This document shows, in pieces, positions 54,878-63,756 of a stretch of 64,000 nt of DNA. The DNA lies in the NCBI RefSeq assembly GCF_003318255.1, contig NZ_QOCF01000002.1:1-64000 (forward strand). Reading direction: 5' to 3'. The notes beneath the pieces were generated by a model. The model was given only the letters and a program-made list of their open reading frames with translations, ran no database searches and was not told where the DNA came from. This DNA is from Ruegeria sp. A3M17 (GTDB lineage: Bacteria > Pseudomonadota > Alphaproteobacteria > Rhodobacterales > Rhodobacteraceae). The translations under genes and the position numbers were made by a program. Numbering within the stretch: position 1 is the first letter of the stretch; every line of letters starts with the position of its first letter.

Positions 54878-56194
54878 TCACATCAACCCCACCAGCCAGA
54901 GTGACAGGGAGGGTACAAGGATGAGCAGGGTCAGCCGCAGGATGTCTGCGATCCAGAATGGCAGTACGCCGCGAAAGATCGTTCCAAGTGAGACATCTTG
55001 CAACACGCCCTTTAGCACGAAGACATTCATACCGACCGGGGGTGTGATCAGGCTAATTTCAGTGGCCACAACAACGACAATGGCGAACCAGATCAGGGCG
55101 TTTTCGGGATCGAGCAGGAGTTCATTGGCAAACTCAAGCTCAAACATCAGCGGGTAAAAGACCGGCACTGTTAGCAAGATCATCGACAGGCTTTCAAGCA
55201 CACAACCAAGCACCATGTAGGTCAGCATGATGAACACGATGACTGCCCAGACAGGCAATTCATTGTCGACAACAAAGCCTGATAGGGCATCCGGCAGTCC
55301 GGCGTAGTTTATGAAGTTGGTGAACAGCTCGGCACCTATGATCACAGCAAAGATCATGGCAGTAGCCCGGATCGAATCCAGCGTAGCTGCGAAAAAGCTG
55401 CGCCAGGTCATCGTCCTGAGAGCAATGGCGATCAGGATCGAAGCACCTGCACCCATTCCGGCCGCCTCAGTTGGTGTGAAGAAGCCGCCATAAATGCCAA
55501 CCATGATGAAGAGAAAAAGGCCCAGCACACAGATGACGCCTATGACGTCAGCCCGGCTCATCGGTTCGGTGTTTTCCTCCTCCGGAGCCAGAGAAGGGTT
55601 CAACCGTACCGCAACCATGACCGCGCCAAGATAAAACAGCACACCAATGATACCTGGCACAATTCCCGCGATAAAAAGCTTGGCAATATTGGTTTCGGTC
55701 AGCAGGCCGTAGATGATCAGGATCACCGACGGCGGGATCAAAATGCCCAGTGTCCCACCCGCGGCGATAGAGCCTGTCGCCAGCCGGTCATCATAGCCAA
55801 AACGACGCATTGAAGGCATGGCAACTTTTGACATCGTGGCAGCAGTGGCCAAGGACGAGCCACACACCGCAGAGAACCCGCCGCAAGAAAAGACCGAAGC
55901 CATGGCAAGTCCGCCGCGCAGCCTGCCAAAAAGCCGATCGGCACCGGCAAACAGCCCGTGTGCCACGCCTGAGCCGGCCAACACGTTGCCCATGAAGATG
56001 AACAGGGGGATGACCGAAAGGGAGTAAGACAAAGAAGTGTCAAAGGCCACTTGCCCTGTCATAGCCCAGGCAGGCTCCCAACCACGCATATAGGCAAATC
56101 CAAAGCCGCCTACGGCCGCCATTGCGAAGGCGATGGGCACGCGCAGTAGAATAAGTCCCAGAAGGATCGCAAAGCCGATCAGTGATTCAATCAT
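54878..56194 (-). CDS. TRAP transporter large permease (DctM)
   Basis: The 438-residue integral membrane protein has twelve or so helices and the DctM patterns: VIPLFIFMGNVLAGSG (about 62), SVFSCGGFSAVCGSSLATAATMSKVAMPSM (about 98-130) and ASTGGTLGILIPPSVILIIYG-like sequence (AAGGTLGILIPPS). It transports the substrate using the sodium gradient with DctP and DctQ. It overlaps dctQ by four bases. Confidence 0.92.
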   Translation of the reverse strand: MIESLIGFAILLGLILLRVPIAFAMAAVGGFGFAYMRGWEPAWAMTGQVAFDTSLSYSLSVIPLFIFMGNVLAGSGVAHGLFAGADRLFGRLRGGLAMASVFSCGGFSAVCGSSLATAATMSKVAMPSMRRFGYDDRLATGSIAAGGTLGILIPPSVILIIYGLLTETNIAKLFIAGIVPGIIGVLFYLGAVMVAVRLNPSLAPEEENTEPMSRADVIGVICVLGLFLFIMVGIYGGFFTPTEAAGMGAGASILIAIALRTMTWRSFFAATLDSIRATAMIFAVIIGAELFTNFINYAGLPDALSGFVVDNELPVWAVIVFIMLTYMVLGCVLESLSMILLTVPVFYPLMFELEFANELLLDPENALIWFAIVVVVATEISLITPPVGMNVFVLKGVLQDVSLGTIFRGVLPFWIADILRLTLLILVPSLSLWLVGLM

Positions 56195-56739
56195 GGGGCG
56201 CCCTCTAGGTGATCTTGATCGGTGTCGTGTTCGATGGGCGGTTGTAGTCCGCGCAGGAATGCGATGAACGCCGAAATCATGCAGGAGACCCCAGCCAGAT
56301 AGCCGAATGGCGCCAGTGGAATCTCCAGCGCGTTGGTCACCGCGCCGTCATGGGCGGCCTTGGCCGCATGGGTGAAAAGCCGCCAGGCAAAGGTGGCCAA
56401 CAGGGCCGCAGAGAACAGGCCTGCAAACGCAGACAAAAGACGTTGCGTTTTGCGTCCAAGCGCCAGATTCAGCAGGTCGACCTCGACATGTTCGCGGCGC
56501 TCTGTCGTCAGTGGTAAGGCCAGGAAAACAAGCGCTGCCAGGAGTATTTCAGTGAGTTCAAAGGCGCCGGAAAGCGGTGCGTTGAACAGGTAACGCCCAA
56601 CCACATCGACACAGGTGATGAGGACGAGGCTGAACAGGATCAGTGCGGCCCCGACACCCAGAGATCTGTCGAGCAGCAACCCGATGTCCAGCCCCTCATC
56701 AGGGGGCTGGTCGGGGAAACGATGGCGAAGCCGCTCCAT
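56191..56739 (-). CDS. TRAP transporter small permease (DctQ)
   Basis: The 182-residue protein has four membrane helices, with VDVVGRYLFNAPLSGAFELTEILLAALVFLALP (about 45-80) and the REHVEVDLL motif, all usual for DctQ. It lies three bases after dctP and overlaps dctM by four bases. It has a short polar N-terminus, slightly longer than usual. Confidence 0.9.
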   Translation of the reverse strand: MERLRHRFPDQPPDEGLDIGLLLDRSLGVGAALILFSLVLITCVDVVGRYLFNAPLSGAFELTEILLAALVFLALPLTTERREHVEVDLLNLALGRKTQRLLSAFAGLFSAALLATFAWRLFTHAAKAAHDGAVTNALEIPLAPFGYLAGVSCMISAFIAFLRGLQPPIEHDTDQDHLEGAP

Positions 56740-56742
56740 GGA

Positions 56743-57777
56743 TCAGAAGTCCACGCCAGCTTGTTTGCGCATTTCTTCCAGTGCCGCCGTGCCGTCGTAG
56801 CCGTCCGCCGAGATGGCTTCGGACCACGCTGTTTCTGCATCTGCTGCCTGTGATTTGATCGCATCAACGACTTCGCCTGGCGCTTCGTAGATTTCGATCC
56901 CGGCCTTTTCGGCCGCGGCGCTGCCTTTCTCGTCTGCGCCGACCCAAGCTTCGCCAACAAGTGCGGCAAAGGCTTCACCGGAAATCGCCTCGATGGCTGC
57001 CTGATCCTCTTCAGAGATCTCGTTCCATTTGTCTTCGTTCATGACCATGAACCAAGTGGTGTTGTAGATGCCGCCGGGGACTTGCATCGTGTACTTGACG
57101 TCCTCGGTCAGCTTGAACGCAGCCAGAGCATCGTAGGGGAACGTCACGCCATCGATTACGCCGCGCGAAAGCTTTTCATACACCTCACCCGAAGACATGA
57201 AGAGCGTTGTGGAGCCGAGACCAGACATCAGGTCTGAGATGTAGCCACCAGGAACGCGGATCTTGAGACCCGAGAAATCGTCTGTCTTTTCGATCTTACG
57301 AACATTGTTGTGCAACATGCCGGGGCCATGCACGAAGAGCCCCAGAAGCTTGGTGCCCTCATGTTCTTTCTGCGCCTCCAGCGGGCCGGAATAGACATTC
57401 CAGAATGCTTTGGAACCAGCAACGGCATCGTCACCAATGAACGAGAACTGACCGATCCGAGAGCGGGTGAAACGGTCATCTGTGGTAAAGGAATGCAAGC
57501 CATAGGTGATGTCAGCGATACCTTCAGCAGCCATGTCGTAATGTGCCGGGGGCGGGCCCATGGGCTTTGCAAGCACACGTACAGTCACACGGCCATCGGT
57601 GACTTCCTCCACTTGCTTGGCCCAGGGTTTGATTGCCTCGACTACGATCGGATGGCGCGGCGGCAGCCAGCTCGAAAGCGCCAGTTTGGTCTCTGCCACG
57701 GTAGTCGTTGCGATAGACATTGCAGCGGTTGCAATGCCGGCGAGCAGCAGGGTGTTGCCCTTCAGTTTGATATTCAT
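56743..57777 (-). CDS. TRAP transporter substrate-binding protein (DctP)
   Basis: ATG at 57777 follows GGGAGGA. The 344-residue periplasmic protein has a signal peptide (about 1-28, cleavage after TVA) and the DctP features: WLPPRHPIVVEAIKPWAKQVEEVTDGRVTVRV (about 38-70) and KIRVPGGYISDLM (about 178), including the conserved arginine that contacts carboxylates. The context points to an aromatic carboxylic acid as ligand. It is the third transport gene of the operon by order of transcription after the hydroxylase and DUF2783. Confidence 0.92.
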   Translation of the reverse strand: MNIKLKGNTLLLAGIATAAMSIATTTVAETKLALSSWLPPRHPIVVEAIKPWAKQVEEVTDGRVTVRVLAKPMGPPPAHYDMAAEGIADITYGLHSFTTDDRFTRSRIGQFSFIGDDAVAGSKAFWNVYSGPLEAQKEHEGTKLLGLFVHGPGMLHNNVRKIEKTDDFSGLKIRVPGGYISDLMSGLGSTTLFMSSGEVYEKLSRGVIDGVTFPYDALAAFKLTEDVKYTMQVPGGIYNTTWFMVMNEDKWNEISEEDQAAIEAISGEAFAALVGEAWVGADEKGSAAAEKAGIEIYEAPGEVVDAIKSQAADAETAWSEAISADGYDGTAALEEMRKQAGVDF

Positions 57778-57793
57778 GGTATCCTCCCTTGGA

Positions 57794-57985
57794 TTATGTG
57801 ATGTCGGCGGCATTGAGCGCCTGGCTCAGGACGTTCCGGTCGCCTATGTGGTTAGCCAGGATCAGAATTAACCTTGCGTTGATTATATCGCTCTCGGCCT
57901 TGGTCTTGCCTTCATGCGTTGCCAGCAGGTCGGCGTAGAAGTCGTCGGTTCGGTCGATATTCGGTGTCAGGGTCAGATCGCTCAT
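57794..57985 (-). CDS. DUF2783 protein
   Basis: The 63-residue protein has the DUF2783 sequence pattern (DDFYADLLATHEGKTKAESDIINARLILILANHIGD). This family is nearly always encoded next to FAD-dependent aromatic hydroxylases, as here, where ATG overlaps the hydroxylase stop as ATGA (57982-57985). The function is unknown; a small helper or regulatory partner of the oxygenase is plausible. Confidence 0.8.
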   Translation of the reverse strand: MSDLTLTPNIDRTDDFYADLLATHEGKTKAESDIINARLILILANHIGDRNVLSQALNAADIT

Positions 57986-59616
57986 TGGCTTACTTCCTTA
58001 CCGGCCGCACGGCGCAAGGCGGTGCGCATCAGGGTTTCGTTGTATTCCGCTCGGCGGGCAGCGACATGCTGATCTGGGCGGATTAGGTAGACCGCCGAAC
58101 TGGCTTCGCCGAGATAGCGCTTCCTGAGCTGACCGGTCGGGTCGTCGCGGGTCGAAAGAGCGAAGCGGCGTGCCGTGATCCCGTCCTCTTCCAGAATTTC
58201 AGGTGCTTCTGCATCGATTGTCAAAAGGATGAACTCATCGCCCAGCTTCGACAACAGGTATTCATCGCCCAGCGGTGCATCGGGGCAGGGGGCGCCGGGC
58301 TGCGTCCTTTCGGGGCCGCCTGACAGCGCGTCGGCCGAATTTAGGCAGGATTCACTGTAGACGCAGGGAACCGACAGCCGACCAGAGTTGACCATCGGTC
58401 GTGCGAACTCATACGTTCCGCTCAGGCTGAGCACAGCGTCGCGAAATATCCGGCTGGTTTCTGATTTCGGCGTGATGAAATCGGTGGACCGTGTAGAATT
58501 CAGGATGTTTTCGTCTGCGCCATGAACCCGTTCGGTATCGTAGGTATCAAGCAGTCTCTGAGGCGCTTTGCCTTGAATAACCAGCCCTAGCTTCCAGCCA
58601 AGATTGTCCACGTCCTGCATGCCGGAATTGGCACCACGCGCACCAAAGGGCGAGACCTGGTGCGCCGCATCACCAGCAAAAAACACCCGCCCCGAGCGGA
58701 AACTGTCCATTCGCTTGCACTGGAAGGTGTAGATAGAGGACCAGACCATTTCATAGTCCACATCCCCCAGCATCGCATCCAAACGGCGACGGATATTCTC
58801 TTCTTTAAGTTCTTCTTTGCGGTCAACATCCCAGCCGATCTGGAAGTCGATCCGCCAGACATCATCAGGTTGCTTGTGCAACAAAGCTGAGGCGCCAGAG
58901 CCGTGGGTCGGTTCAAACCAGAACCAGCGTTCGGTGGGGAAGTTAAGATCGCCTTTCAATTTGATATCGGCGATCAGGAAGCTGTCCTGAAAGACGCGAC
59001 CGCTGAAATCGAGATCAAGCATCCCGCGCAATGGTGAATTGGCACCGTCGCAACCGACAAGCCAGTCTGTTTCAAGCGTGTAAGGCCCATCCGGTGTCAT
59101 CACCTTCAGGGTGACGTGATCGTCGTGTACTTCGATCGCGTCCACACGGTTCTTGCCACGCAACTGGATCGGGGCACCCTTGTCCTGCAGCTCGCGCAGG
59201 CGATCGATCATGTATTGCTCGAAATATGGCTGCTGTAGATTGATGAAGGCGGGGTATTTATGTCCGTCTTCCGGCAGCAGGTTAAATTCGAACACCTTGT
59301 CATCGCGATGGAATACCTTACCGAGGTTCCAGACAACGCCTTTTTTGAGCATTGGTTCGCCGCAGCCATAGCGGTCGGCCACTTCCAGACAGCGCTTTGC
59401 GAAACAAATCGCCCGACTGCCCATGCCGATCCCCTCATGATCATCAAGCACAACCACAGGAATACCCTGGCGGCCGAGGTCCAGCGCGGTCGCCACTCCG
59501 ATCGGCCCGCCGCCCATGACCACAACCGGGTGACGCACCGGCGCATCAGTATCCTGATCGGGTGATTTCTCGTATGGGTAGCTCTTGTAGGCGAGCGTGT
59601 AACGGTCATCAAACAT
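57982..59616 (-). CDS. FAD-dependent aromatic hydroxylase (UbiH/MhpA type)
   Basis: ATG at 59616 follows GAGGGGA; a longer frame upstream is rejected because it lacks such a site. The 544-residue enzyme is a class A flavoprotein monooxygenase: VVVMGGGPIGVATALDLGRQGI (FAD loop, about residue 30), the DG-type motif LVGCDGANSPLRGML (about 188) and GRVFFAGDAAHQVSPFGARGANSGMQD (about 300-325, FAD ribityl site). The size and C-terminal thioredoxin-like end fit MhpA-type hydroxylases of phenolic acids. It likely introduces a ring hydroxyl before ring cleavage. Confidence 0.88.
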   Translation of the reverse strand: MFDDRYTLAYKSYPYEKSPDQDTDAPVRHPVVVMGGGPIGVATALDLGRQGIPVVVLDDHEGIGMGSRAICFAKRCLEVADRYGCGEPMLKKGVVWNLGKVFHRDDKVFEFNLLPEDGHKYPAFINLQQPYFEQYMIDRLRELQDKGAPIQLRGKNRVDAIEVHDDHVTLKVMTPDGPYTLETDWLVGCDGANSPLRGMLDLDFSGRVFQDSFLIADIKLKGDLNFPTERWFWFEPTHGSGASALLHKQPDDVWRIDFQIGWDVDRKEELKEENIRRRLDAMLGDVDYEMVWSSIYTFQCKRMDSFRSGRVFFAGDAAHQVSPFGARGANSGMQDVDNLGWKLGLVIQGKAPQRLLDTYDTERVHGADENILNSTRSTDFITPKSETSRIFRDAVLSLSGTYEFARPMVNSGRLSVPCVYSESCLNSADALSGGPERTQPGAPCPDAPLGDEYLLSKLGDEFILLTIDAEAPEILEEDGITARRFALSTRDDPTGQLRKRYLGEASSAVYLIRPDQHVAARRAEYNETLMRTALRRAAGKEVSQ

Positions 59617-59641
59617 TGGAAAATCCCCTCCCTTCAGGCGT

Positions 59642-60592
59642 TCAGCCTTGCAGTTGCTCCCACATTTCCAGATCCCGCTGCGCCGTCCAGATACGTGGCG
59701 TGTCGATGCCGCGGGCTTCGTCATAGGCGCGCGCAACATTGAACGGCAGGCAGTGTTCGTAGATCGCGTAATCAGCGAATTTCGGGTCGCACGCGTTACG
59801 TACAGCGTCCCAGGCATCTTTTAGGCTGCCGCCGCTAGCGGCGACACGAGCGGCCGGGCGATAGGTGCTTTCGACAAAATCCCGGGTGGACTCGATTGCT
59901 GCTTCAACCATGTCTTTTCCCAGCAAAGCATCACCGCGGCCGGGCGCAATAGCATCGACGTCAAATGCTGCGATATTGTCCAGAGTACCACCCCAATCGT
60001 TGAAATGGCCGTCGCCGCAATAGCAGGCAGAGTGGTACTCGACGATGTCACCGGTAAACATGACGTTCTGGTCGGGGACGTGAATGACGATGTCCCCGGC
60101 AGTATGAGCGCGACCAAGATGCATAAGATCGACGCGTCGGTTGCCGAGGTAGACGCTCATGCGATCCTTGAAGGTCGTGGTGGGCCAGGTCAGTCCGGGA
60201 ATGCTTTCATGGCCTTCGAACAGACGTGGAAAACGCTGAAACTCACTGTCCCAATCTTCCTGACCGCGTTCGACAACCTGCGCTCGGGTTGTTTCGGACA
60301 TGAGAACCTGATCTGCGCCATATGCTGAAGCGCCCAGAACACGAACCGCGTGATAGTGAGTTAGCGCCAGATGCGCGATCGGTTTGTCGGTAACTTCTCT
60401 GACTTTCTCAATTACCTTGCCAGCCAGACGTGGCGTGGCCTGCGCCTCAACAATCATGACACTATCATCGCCGATGATCACGCCGGAATTGGGATCACCT
60501 TCAGCAGTAAAGGCCCAGAGCCCTTCACCCACTTCGGTGAAGCTAATCGTCTTTTCACCCAAATCTCCCTGAGATGCGAATGCCTTAGCCAT
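59642..60592 (-). CDS. MBL-fold protein with altered metal motif
   Basis: The 316-residue protein has the metallo-beta-lactamase fold (GVIIGDDSVMIVEAQATP, then THYHAVRVLGA near residue 78). In the usual HxHxDH motif the third and fourth ligands are replaced (HYHAVR), so the second metal site is incomplete; later ligands, His in GRAHTAGD (about 162) and Asp in FTGDIVEYHS (about 178), are kept. It is the first gene of the operon, behind a palindrome also found at marR. Its substrate, possibly a thioester or lactone intermediate, is unknown. Confidence 0.78.
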   Translation of the reverse strand: MAKAFASQGDLGEKTISFTEVGEGLWAFTAEGDPNSGVIIGDDSVMIVEAQATPRLAGKVIEKVREVTDKPIAHLALTHYHAVRVLGASAYGADQVLMSETTRAQVVERGQEDWDSEFQRFPRLFEGHESIPGLTWPTTTFKDRMSVYLGNRRVDLMHLGRAHTAGDIVIHVPDQNVMFTGDIVEYHSACYCGDGHFNDWGGTLDNIAAFDVDAIAPGRGDALLGKDMVEAAIESTRDFVESTYRPAARVAASGGSLKDAWDAVRNACDPKFADYAIYEHCLPFNVARAYDEARGIDTPRIWTAQRDLEMWEQLQG

Positions 60593-61114
60593 TGTGTTCT
60601 CCCGAAGTATGTCGCTCGCGTGACTCGTTTTGTTTCATTTGCAACGAATATCGTTACATATGAAACTAAAGTCAATGCCGTTTCCTTTGGAGTTACGTGT
60701 TTGAACTATTGTTGCTGAGTGCATTCGAAGATTTTGCGAAGTTGCCGGCGTAGAAAAATGTTGTCCATTCCAGCTATTTTGCAGCCAATCATGTCGACCG
60801 CCGTAAAGAACTACTGTTCCATTAAGCGCCTGATAGACCCAATGGGGTGGTTCAAGGCTTAGCGCTAATGGCTTCCACGTTGTATCGGATCGAAATGGTC
60901 AACATGACCCGCAAGCGTCGATTCACGTCCGGTCTCTCTCAGTTTCCACATGGCGCCGTGTAGGCGGAGCAATTTGATTTTTTCTGGATTTCCAATCGTC
61001 GCGGCCAAGTTCCTGCGACAGAATCTGCTGACGGCGATCAAGGTTGGGAAGCTCTTGAAAAAGAAACGACATCGGCGACGCTACGTTTTCGCGCCATGTA
61101 AGCCAGAGGCTGTC
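60593..61114. other. Regulatory gap between two catabolic operons
   Basis: No gene is accepted. The palindrome at 60633-60665 lies here. The remainder, about 60700-61100, has no convincing open frame or repeat. Confidence 0.4.
60633..60665. promoter_or_regulatory. Probable MarR operator upstream of the MBL gene
   Basis: TTTCATTTGCAACG (60633-60646), five bases, CGTTACATATGAAA (60652-60665): arms match at 12 of 14 positions. The centre is 57 bases before the start codon at 60592, where a promoter is expected. The left arm resembles 52960-52972 at marR. Confidence 0.7.
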
Positions 61115-61843
61115 TCAGTGAGTCACAAGTCTACGCCCACCAGCATCCAGTTCCCAACACTTGGTGCCTTCGAACACGGCGGCGGTCAGGGCGTGGCCAT
61201 AGCCTGCTCCTGTATCCAGATTGATACGGTTTCCATGATGTTCAGGTGCGGCCACGTGGCTGTGGCCGTGGACAACTAACCATGGATATGGGTCTTTATG
61301 GTTCAGGAATTCGTCACGAATCCATACAAGATCGTCATGGTCTTGCTGATCCAGTTTCACCCCGGGTCGAATACCTGCGTGCACGAACAGCAATGCGCCG
61401 TCCAGATGGAACGTCTTTAGCCCGTTCAGAAAATCGATATGAGCCTGAGGGAAGGCCTTCTTGGCCTTGGCGTGAACTTGATAGATTCTGTCCACATTGG
61501 TGGCTTCAACCCCATAGGACTGCAGCGTTTCGATACCGCCGATCCGAGGATGAAGCCAGTGATACCCGACTAGCAGGCGTGCATCATTGCGCGGATAGTC
61601 CTCCAGAAACATTGCGCACATCTGGTCATGATTGCCACGTAGAAAGACCCAGTTCTTACCGTCGGCGTTCCCTCGGACCAGCAGATCCAAAACCCCGCAA
61701 CTTTGCGCACCCCGGTCCGTATAATCACCAAGAAACACGATCTTGGCGTCTGGTCCTCCATCCCGTTCGATCCGGTCCAGTGCGTCTTCAAGCATCCCCA
61801 GTTGGCCATGGATATCGCCAATTGCATAAACCGGATCTGACAT
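61115..61843 (-). CDS. Metallophosphoesterase (serine/threonine phosphatase type)
   Basis: The 242-residue protein has the complete calcineurin-like metal motif set: AIGDIHGQLGML (Asp/His, about 7-14), FLGDYTDRGAQS (about 38-49), FLRGNHDQMCAM (about 67-78), the VHAG block (about 154) and VVHGHSHVAAP (about 192-202). It is a phosphatase of the bacterial PPP family, without a signal peptide. It lies 43 bases downstream of the aldolase gene and may be cotranscribed; a link to aromatic breakdown is not obvious. Confidence 0.88.
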   Translation of the reverse strand: MSDPVYAIGDIHGQLGMLEDALDRIERDGGPDAKIVFLGDYTDRGAQSCGVLDLLVRGNADGKNWVFLRGNHDQMCAMFLEDYPRNDARLLVGYHWLHPRIGGIETLQSYGVEATNVDRIYQVHAKAKKAFPQAHIDFLNGLKTFHLDGALLFVHAGIRPGVKLDQQDHDDLVWIRDEFLNHKDPYPWLVVHGHSHVAAPEHHGNRINLDTGAGYGHALTAAVFEGTKCWELDAGGRRLVTH

Positions 61844-61886
61844 GAGTGTTCCTTGTCGTCGTCGTCAGGCGGTAGCTGATTTGGGA

Positions 61887-62942
61887 TCAGTCCACCCAGT
61901 CAATGCTGAAGTCTTCGCGAAAAGCAAACCGTACCAGATGCGCTTCGATGACTTCCTGCCAGCGGCCCAGATCTCCGCGAGGGCCGGTGTCGGCCGTCAG
62001 CGAAAGGCTGGTTTCACCTGCGACCAAGGTCAGCCGGTTTCCACCCGGAAATTCCACGCGACCCTGGTTGTCGTCAAAAGCCACCTGGGCCTTGTGGGAC
62101 CAGTGCTTGCACAATTGCTGCAAGTACTTGCTGGCCGCTTCCGTTTGGGCAACACCCGAGACGCTTTGGTCAGGTAGCAACGCCAAGGCCTCATCGGCGG
62201 CCCGGCGCACCGCCTGCGCGAACAAAGTAACGTCGATGTTTGTGGCAAGAAAGGTTGCGCCCAGATCCAGACATTTACGCTGCATGGCCGGATCGAGTGT
62301 TAGTATCCCGGCAGATTTGCCTGCTGCGACAACCCGAGTAATCGCGTCCAAAACGGCCTCTACCACTTCTGTATGACCAGCATCACCGATATGGCCCATG
62401 TCAGCGGCCAGATCGGAGGGACCGAGAAAGACCCCATCAACATCAGAGGCAAGAATATCGTCTAGTGCCTCTAACCCGGCGCGGTTTTCAACCTGAACGA
62501 GCAGGCAGATCTGTTCATCCGCTGTTTTCAGATAGTCCGGGATCGCCGCAAAGCGCGAGGCCCTGGCCAACGCTGAACCCACGCCCCGAACTCCGTGGGG
62601 CGGGTATCGCACAGCCCGCACCAAATCCCGCGCCTGATCTCCGCTTTCGACCATCGGCACCAGAATATTCTGAACGCCGGCATCGAGGTATTGCTTGATC
62701 ATCCAGGTTTCGCCGATCGGCAAACGTGCGACAGGTTGGCTGCCGCTTCCTTCGATGACCCGCACCTGTTCCAGGATAGAGCGAAGATCGTTTGGGGCGT
62801 GTTCCCCGTCAACAAGCAACCAGTCGAACTGGGAGGTGGCTGCGATTTCGGCGGCATAGGTGTCTGCCATTCCAATCCAGCAGCCGACCTGTGGCCGACC
62901 AGCCTGCAGCGCGGCCTTGAAAGCGTTTAGTGGCGCAGGCAT
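61887..62942 (-). CDS. HpaI-type aldolase fused to DUF2218
   Basis: The 351-residue protein has an N-terminal HpcH/HpaI class II aldolase domain (about 1-255), with VGCWIGMADTYAAEI, LLVDGEHAPND (metal/acid-base region) and VENRAGLEALDDILA, expected to cleave 4-hydroxy-2-oxoheptanedioate or a similar compound to pyruvate and an aldehyde. After a short linker comes a DUF2218 domain (about 268-351; ASKYLQQLCKHWSHK, LQEVIEAHL-like end with FAFREDF). The fusion is uninterrupted. GGAGG precedes the ATG, 11 bases after the hydratase gene. Confidence 0.82.
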   Translation of the reverse strand: MPAPLNAFKAALQAGRPQVGCWIGMADTYAAEIAATSQFDWLLVDGEHAPNDLRSILEQVRVIEGSGSQPVARLPIGETWMIKQYLDAGVQNILVPMVESGDQARDLVRAVRYPPHGVRGVGSALARASRFAAIPDYLKTADEQICLLVQVENRAGLEALDDILASDVDGVFLGPSDLAADMGHIGDAGHTEVVEAVLDAITRVVAAGKSAGILTLDPAMQRKCLDLGATFLATNIDVTLFAQAVRRAADEALALLPDQSVSGVAQTEAASKYLQQLCKHWSHKAQVAFDDNQGRVEFPGGNRLTLVAGETSLSLTADTGPRGDLGRWQEVIEAHLVRFAFREDFSIDWVD

Positions 62943-62953
62943 CCTGGCCTCCT

Positions 62954-63754
62954 TTAGGCAAAGTTGATATCGACCGAGCCAAACAGCCCGAAATCAGCAT
63001 GGATTTCGTTGCTCGGCGGGCATTCGACGGGTCGAATAAAGCTGCCAGACAAGATCACCTGGCCCGGTTCTATGCTTTGGTCGTACTGCGCCATGCGGCG
63101 GGCCAGCCAGACGACGCTTTCGACCGGGTCGTTCAGAACACCCGCGCCCAGACCGGTTTCCTCGATCTCACCATTGCGGAAAGTCAGTGCCCCGACCCAA
63201 CGCAAATCAAATGCATCTATCGCGTGACGCTCAGGGCCCAACACGATGCCCGCATTGGCGGCGTTGTCGCTGATTGTGTCATAGACGGTACGCATTTGTC
63301 CGGTCGCTGGGTCGACACGCTGAATACGCGTGTCGAGGATTTCAATCGAAGGTGCGACGTAATCCGTGGCGGCAATGATGTCGTCACGGGTGACGTTCTC
63401 TCCGCCTACCGCAGATTTCATAACAAAAGCAATCTCAGCCTCGATCCGGGGCTGGATAAACCGGCCCGCAGGAACGGTTCCGCCGTGATCGAACTTCATA
63501 TCATCGAACAAAATTCCGCTGTCGGGAATATCGATATTCAGCGCATATTGCATCGCTTTCGAGGTCAACCCGATTTTCCAGCCGATCACCTTGCGCCCTT
63601 CGGCCAATTTTTGTCGATAAATGGCGTTCTGCACCTCATAGGCGTCGCTCATTCCCATTTCGGGATGGCGCAGTGTCAAAAGGCCAATTTGTTCGTGCGA
63701 GCATTCAGCCTGCAATAAGTCGGCTGCGGCACGGGCATGATCTTCGGGGGTCAT
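62954..63754 (-). CDS. 2-Oxohept-3-ene-1,7-dioate hydratase type (HpaH)
   Basis: The 266-residue enzyme adds water to an oxo-alkene-dioate before aldol cleavage. It has AEGRKVIGWKIGLTSKAMQYALNIDIPDSG (about 52-80) and the FAH-fold blocks PRIEAEIAFVM (Glu ligands), EILDTRI and LGAGVLNDPVESVVWLARRM, as in HpaH/MhpD. It stands two bases after the FAH-family gene and 11 before the aldolase, the usual hpaG-hpaH-hpaI order. Confidence 0.85.
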   Translation of the reverse strand: MTPEDHARAAADLLQAECSHEQIGLLTLRHPEMGMSDAYEVQNAIYRQKLAEGRKVIGWKIGLTSKAMQYALNIDIPDSGILFDDMKFDHGGTVPAGRFIQPRIEAEIAFVMKSAVGGENVTRDDIIAATDYVAPSIEILDTRIQRVDPATGQMRTVYDTISDNAANAGIVLGPERHAIDAFDLRWVGALTFRNGEIEETGLGAGVLNDPVESVVWLARRMAQYDQSIEPGQVILSGSFIRPVECPPSNEIHADFGLFGSVDINFA

Positions 63755-63756
63755 AC

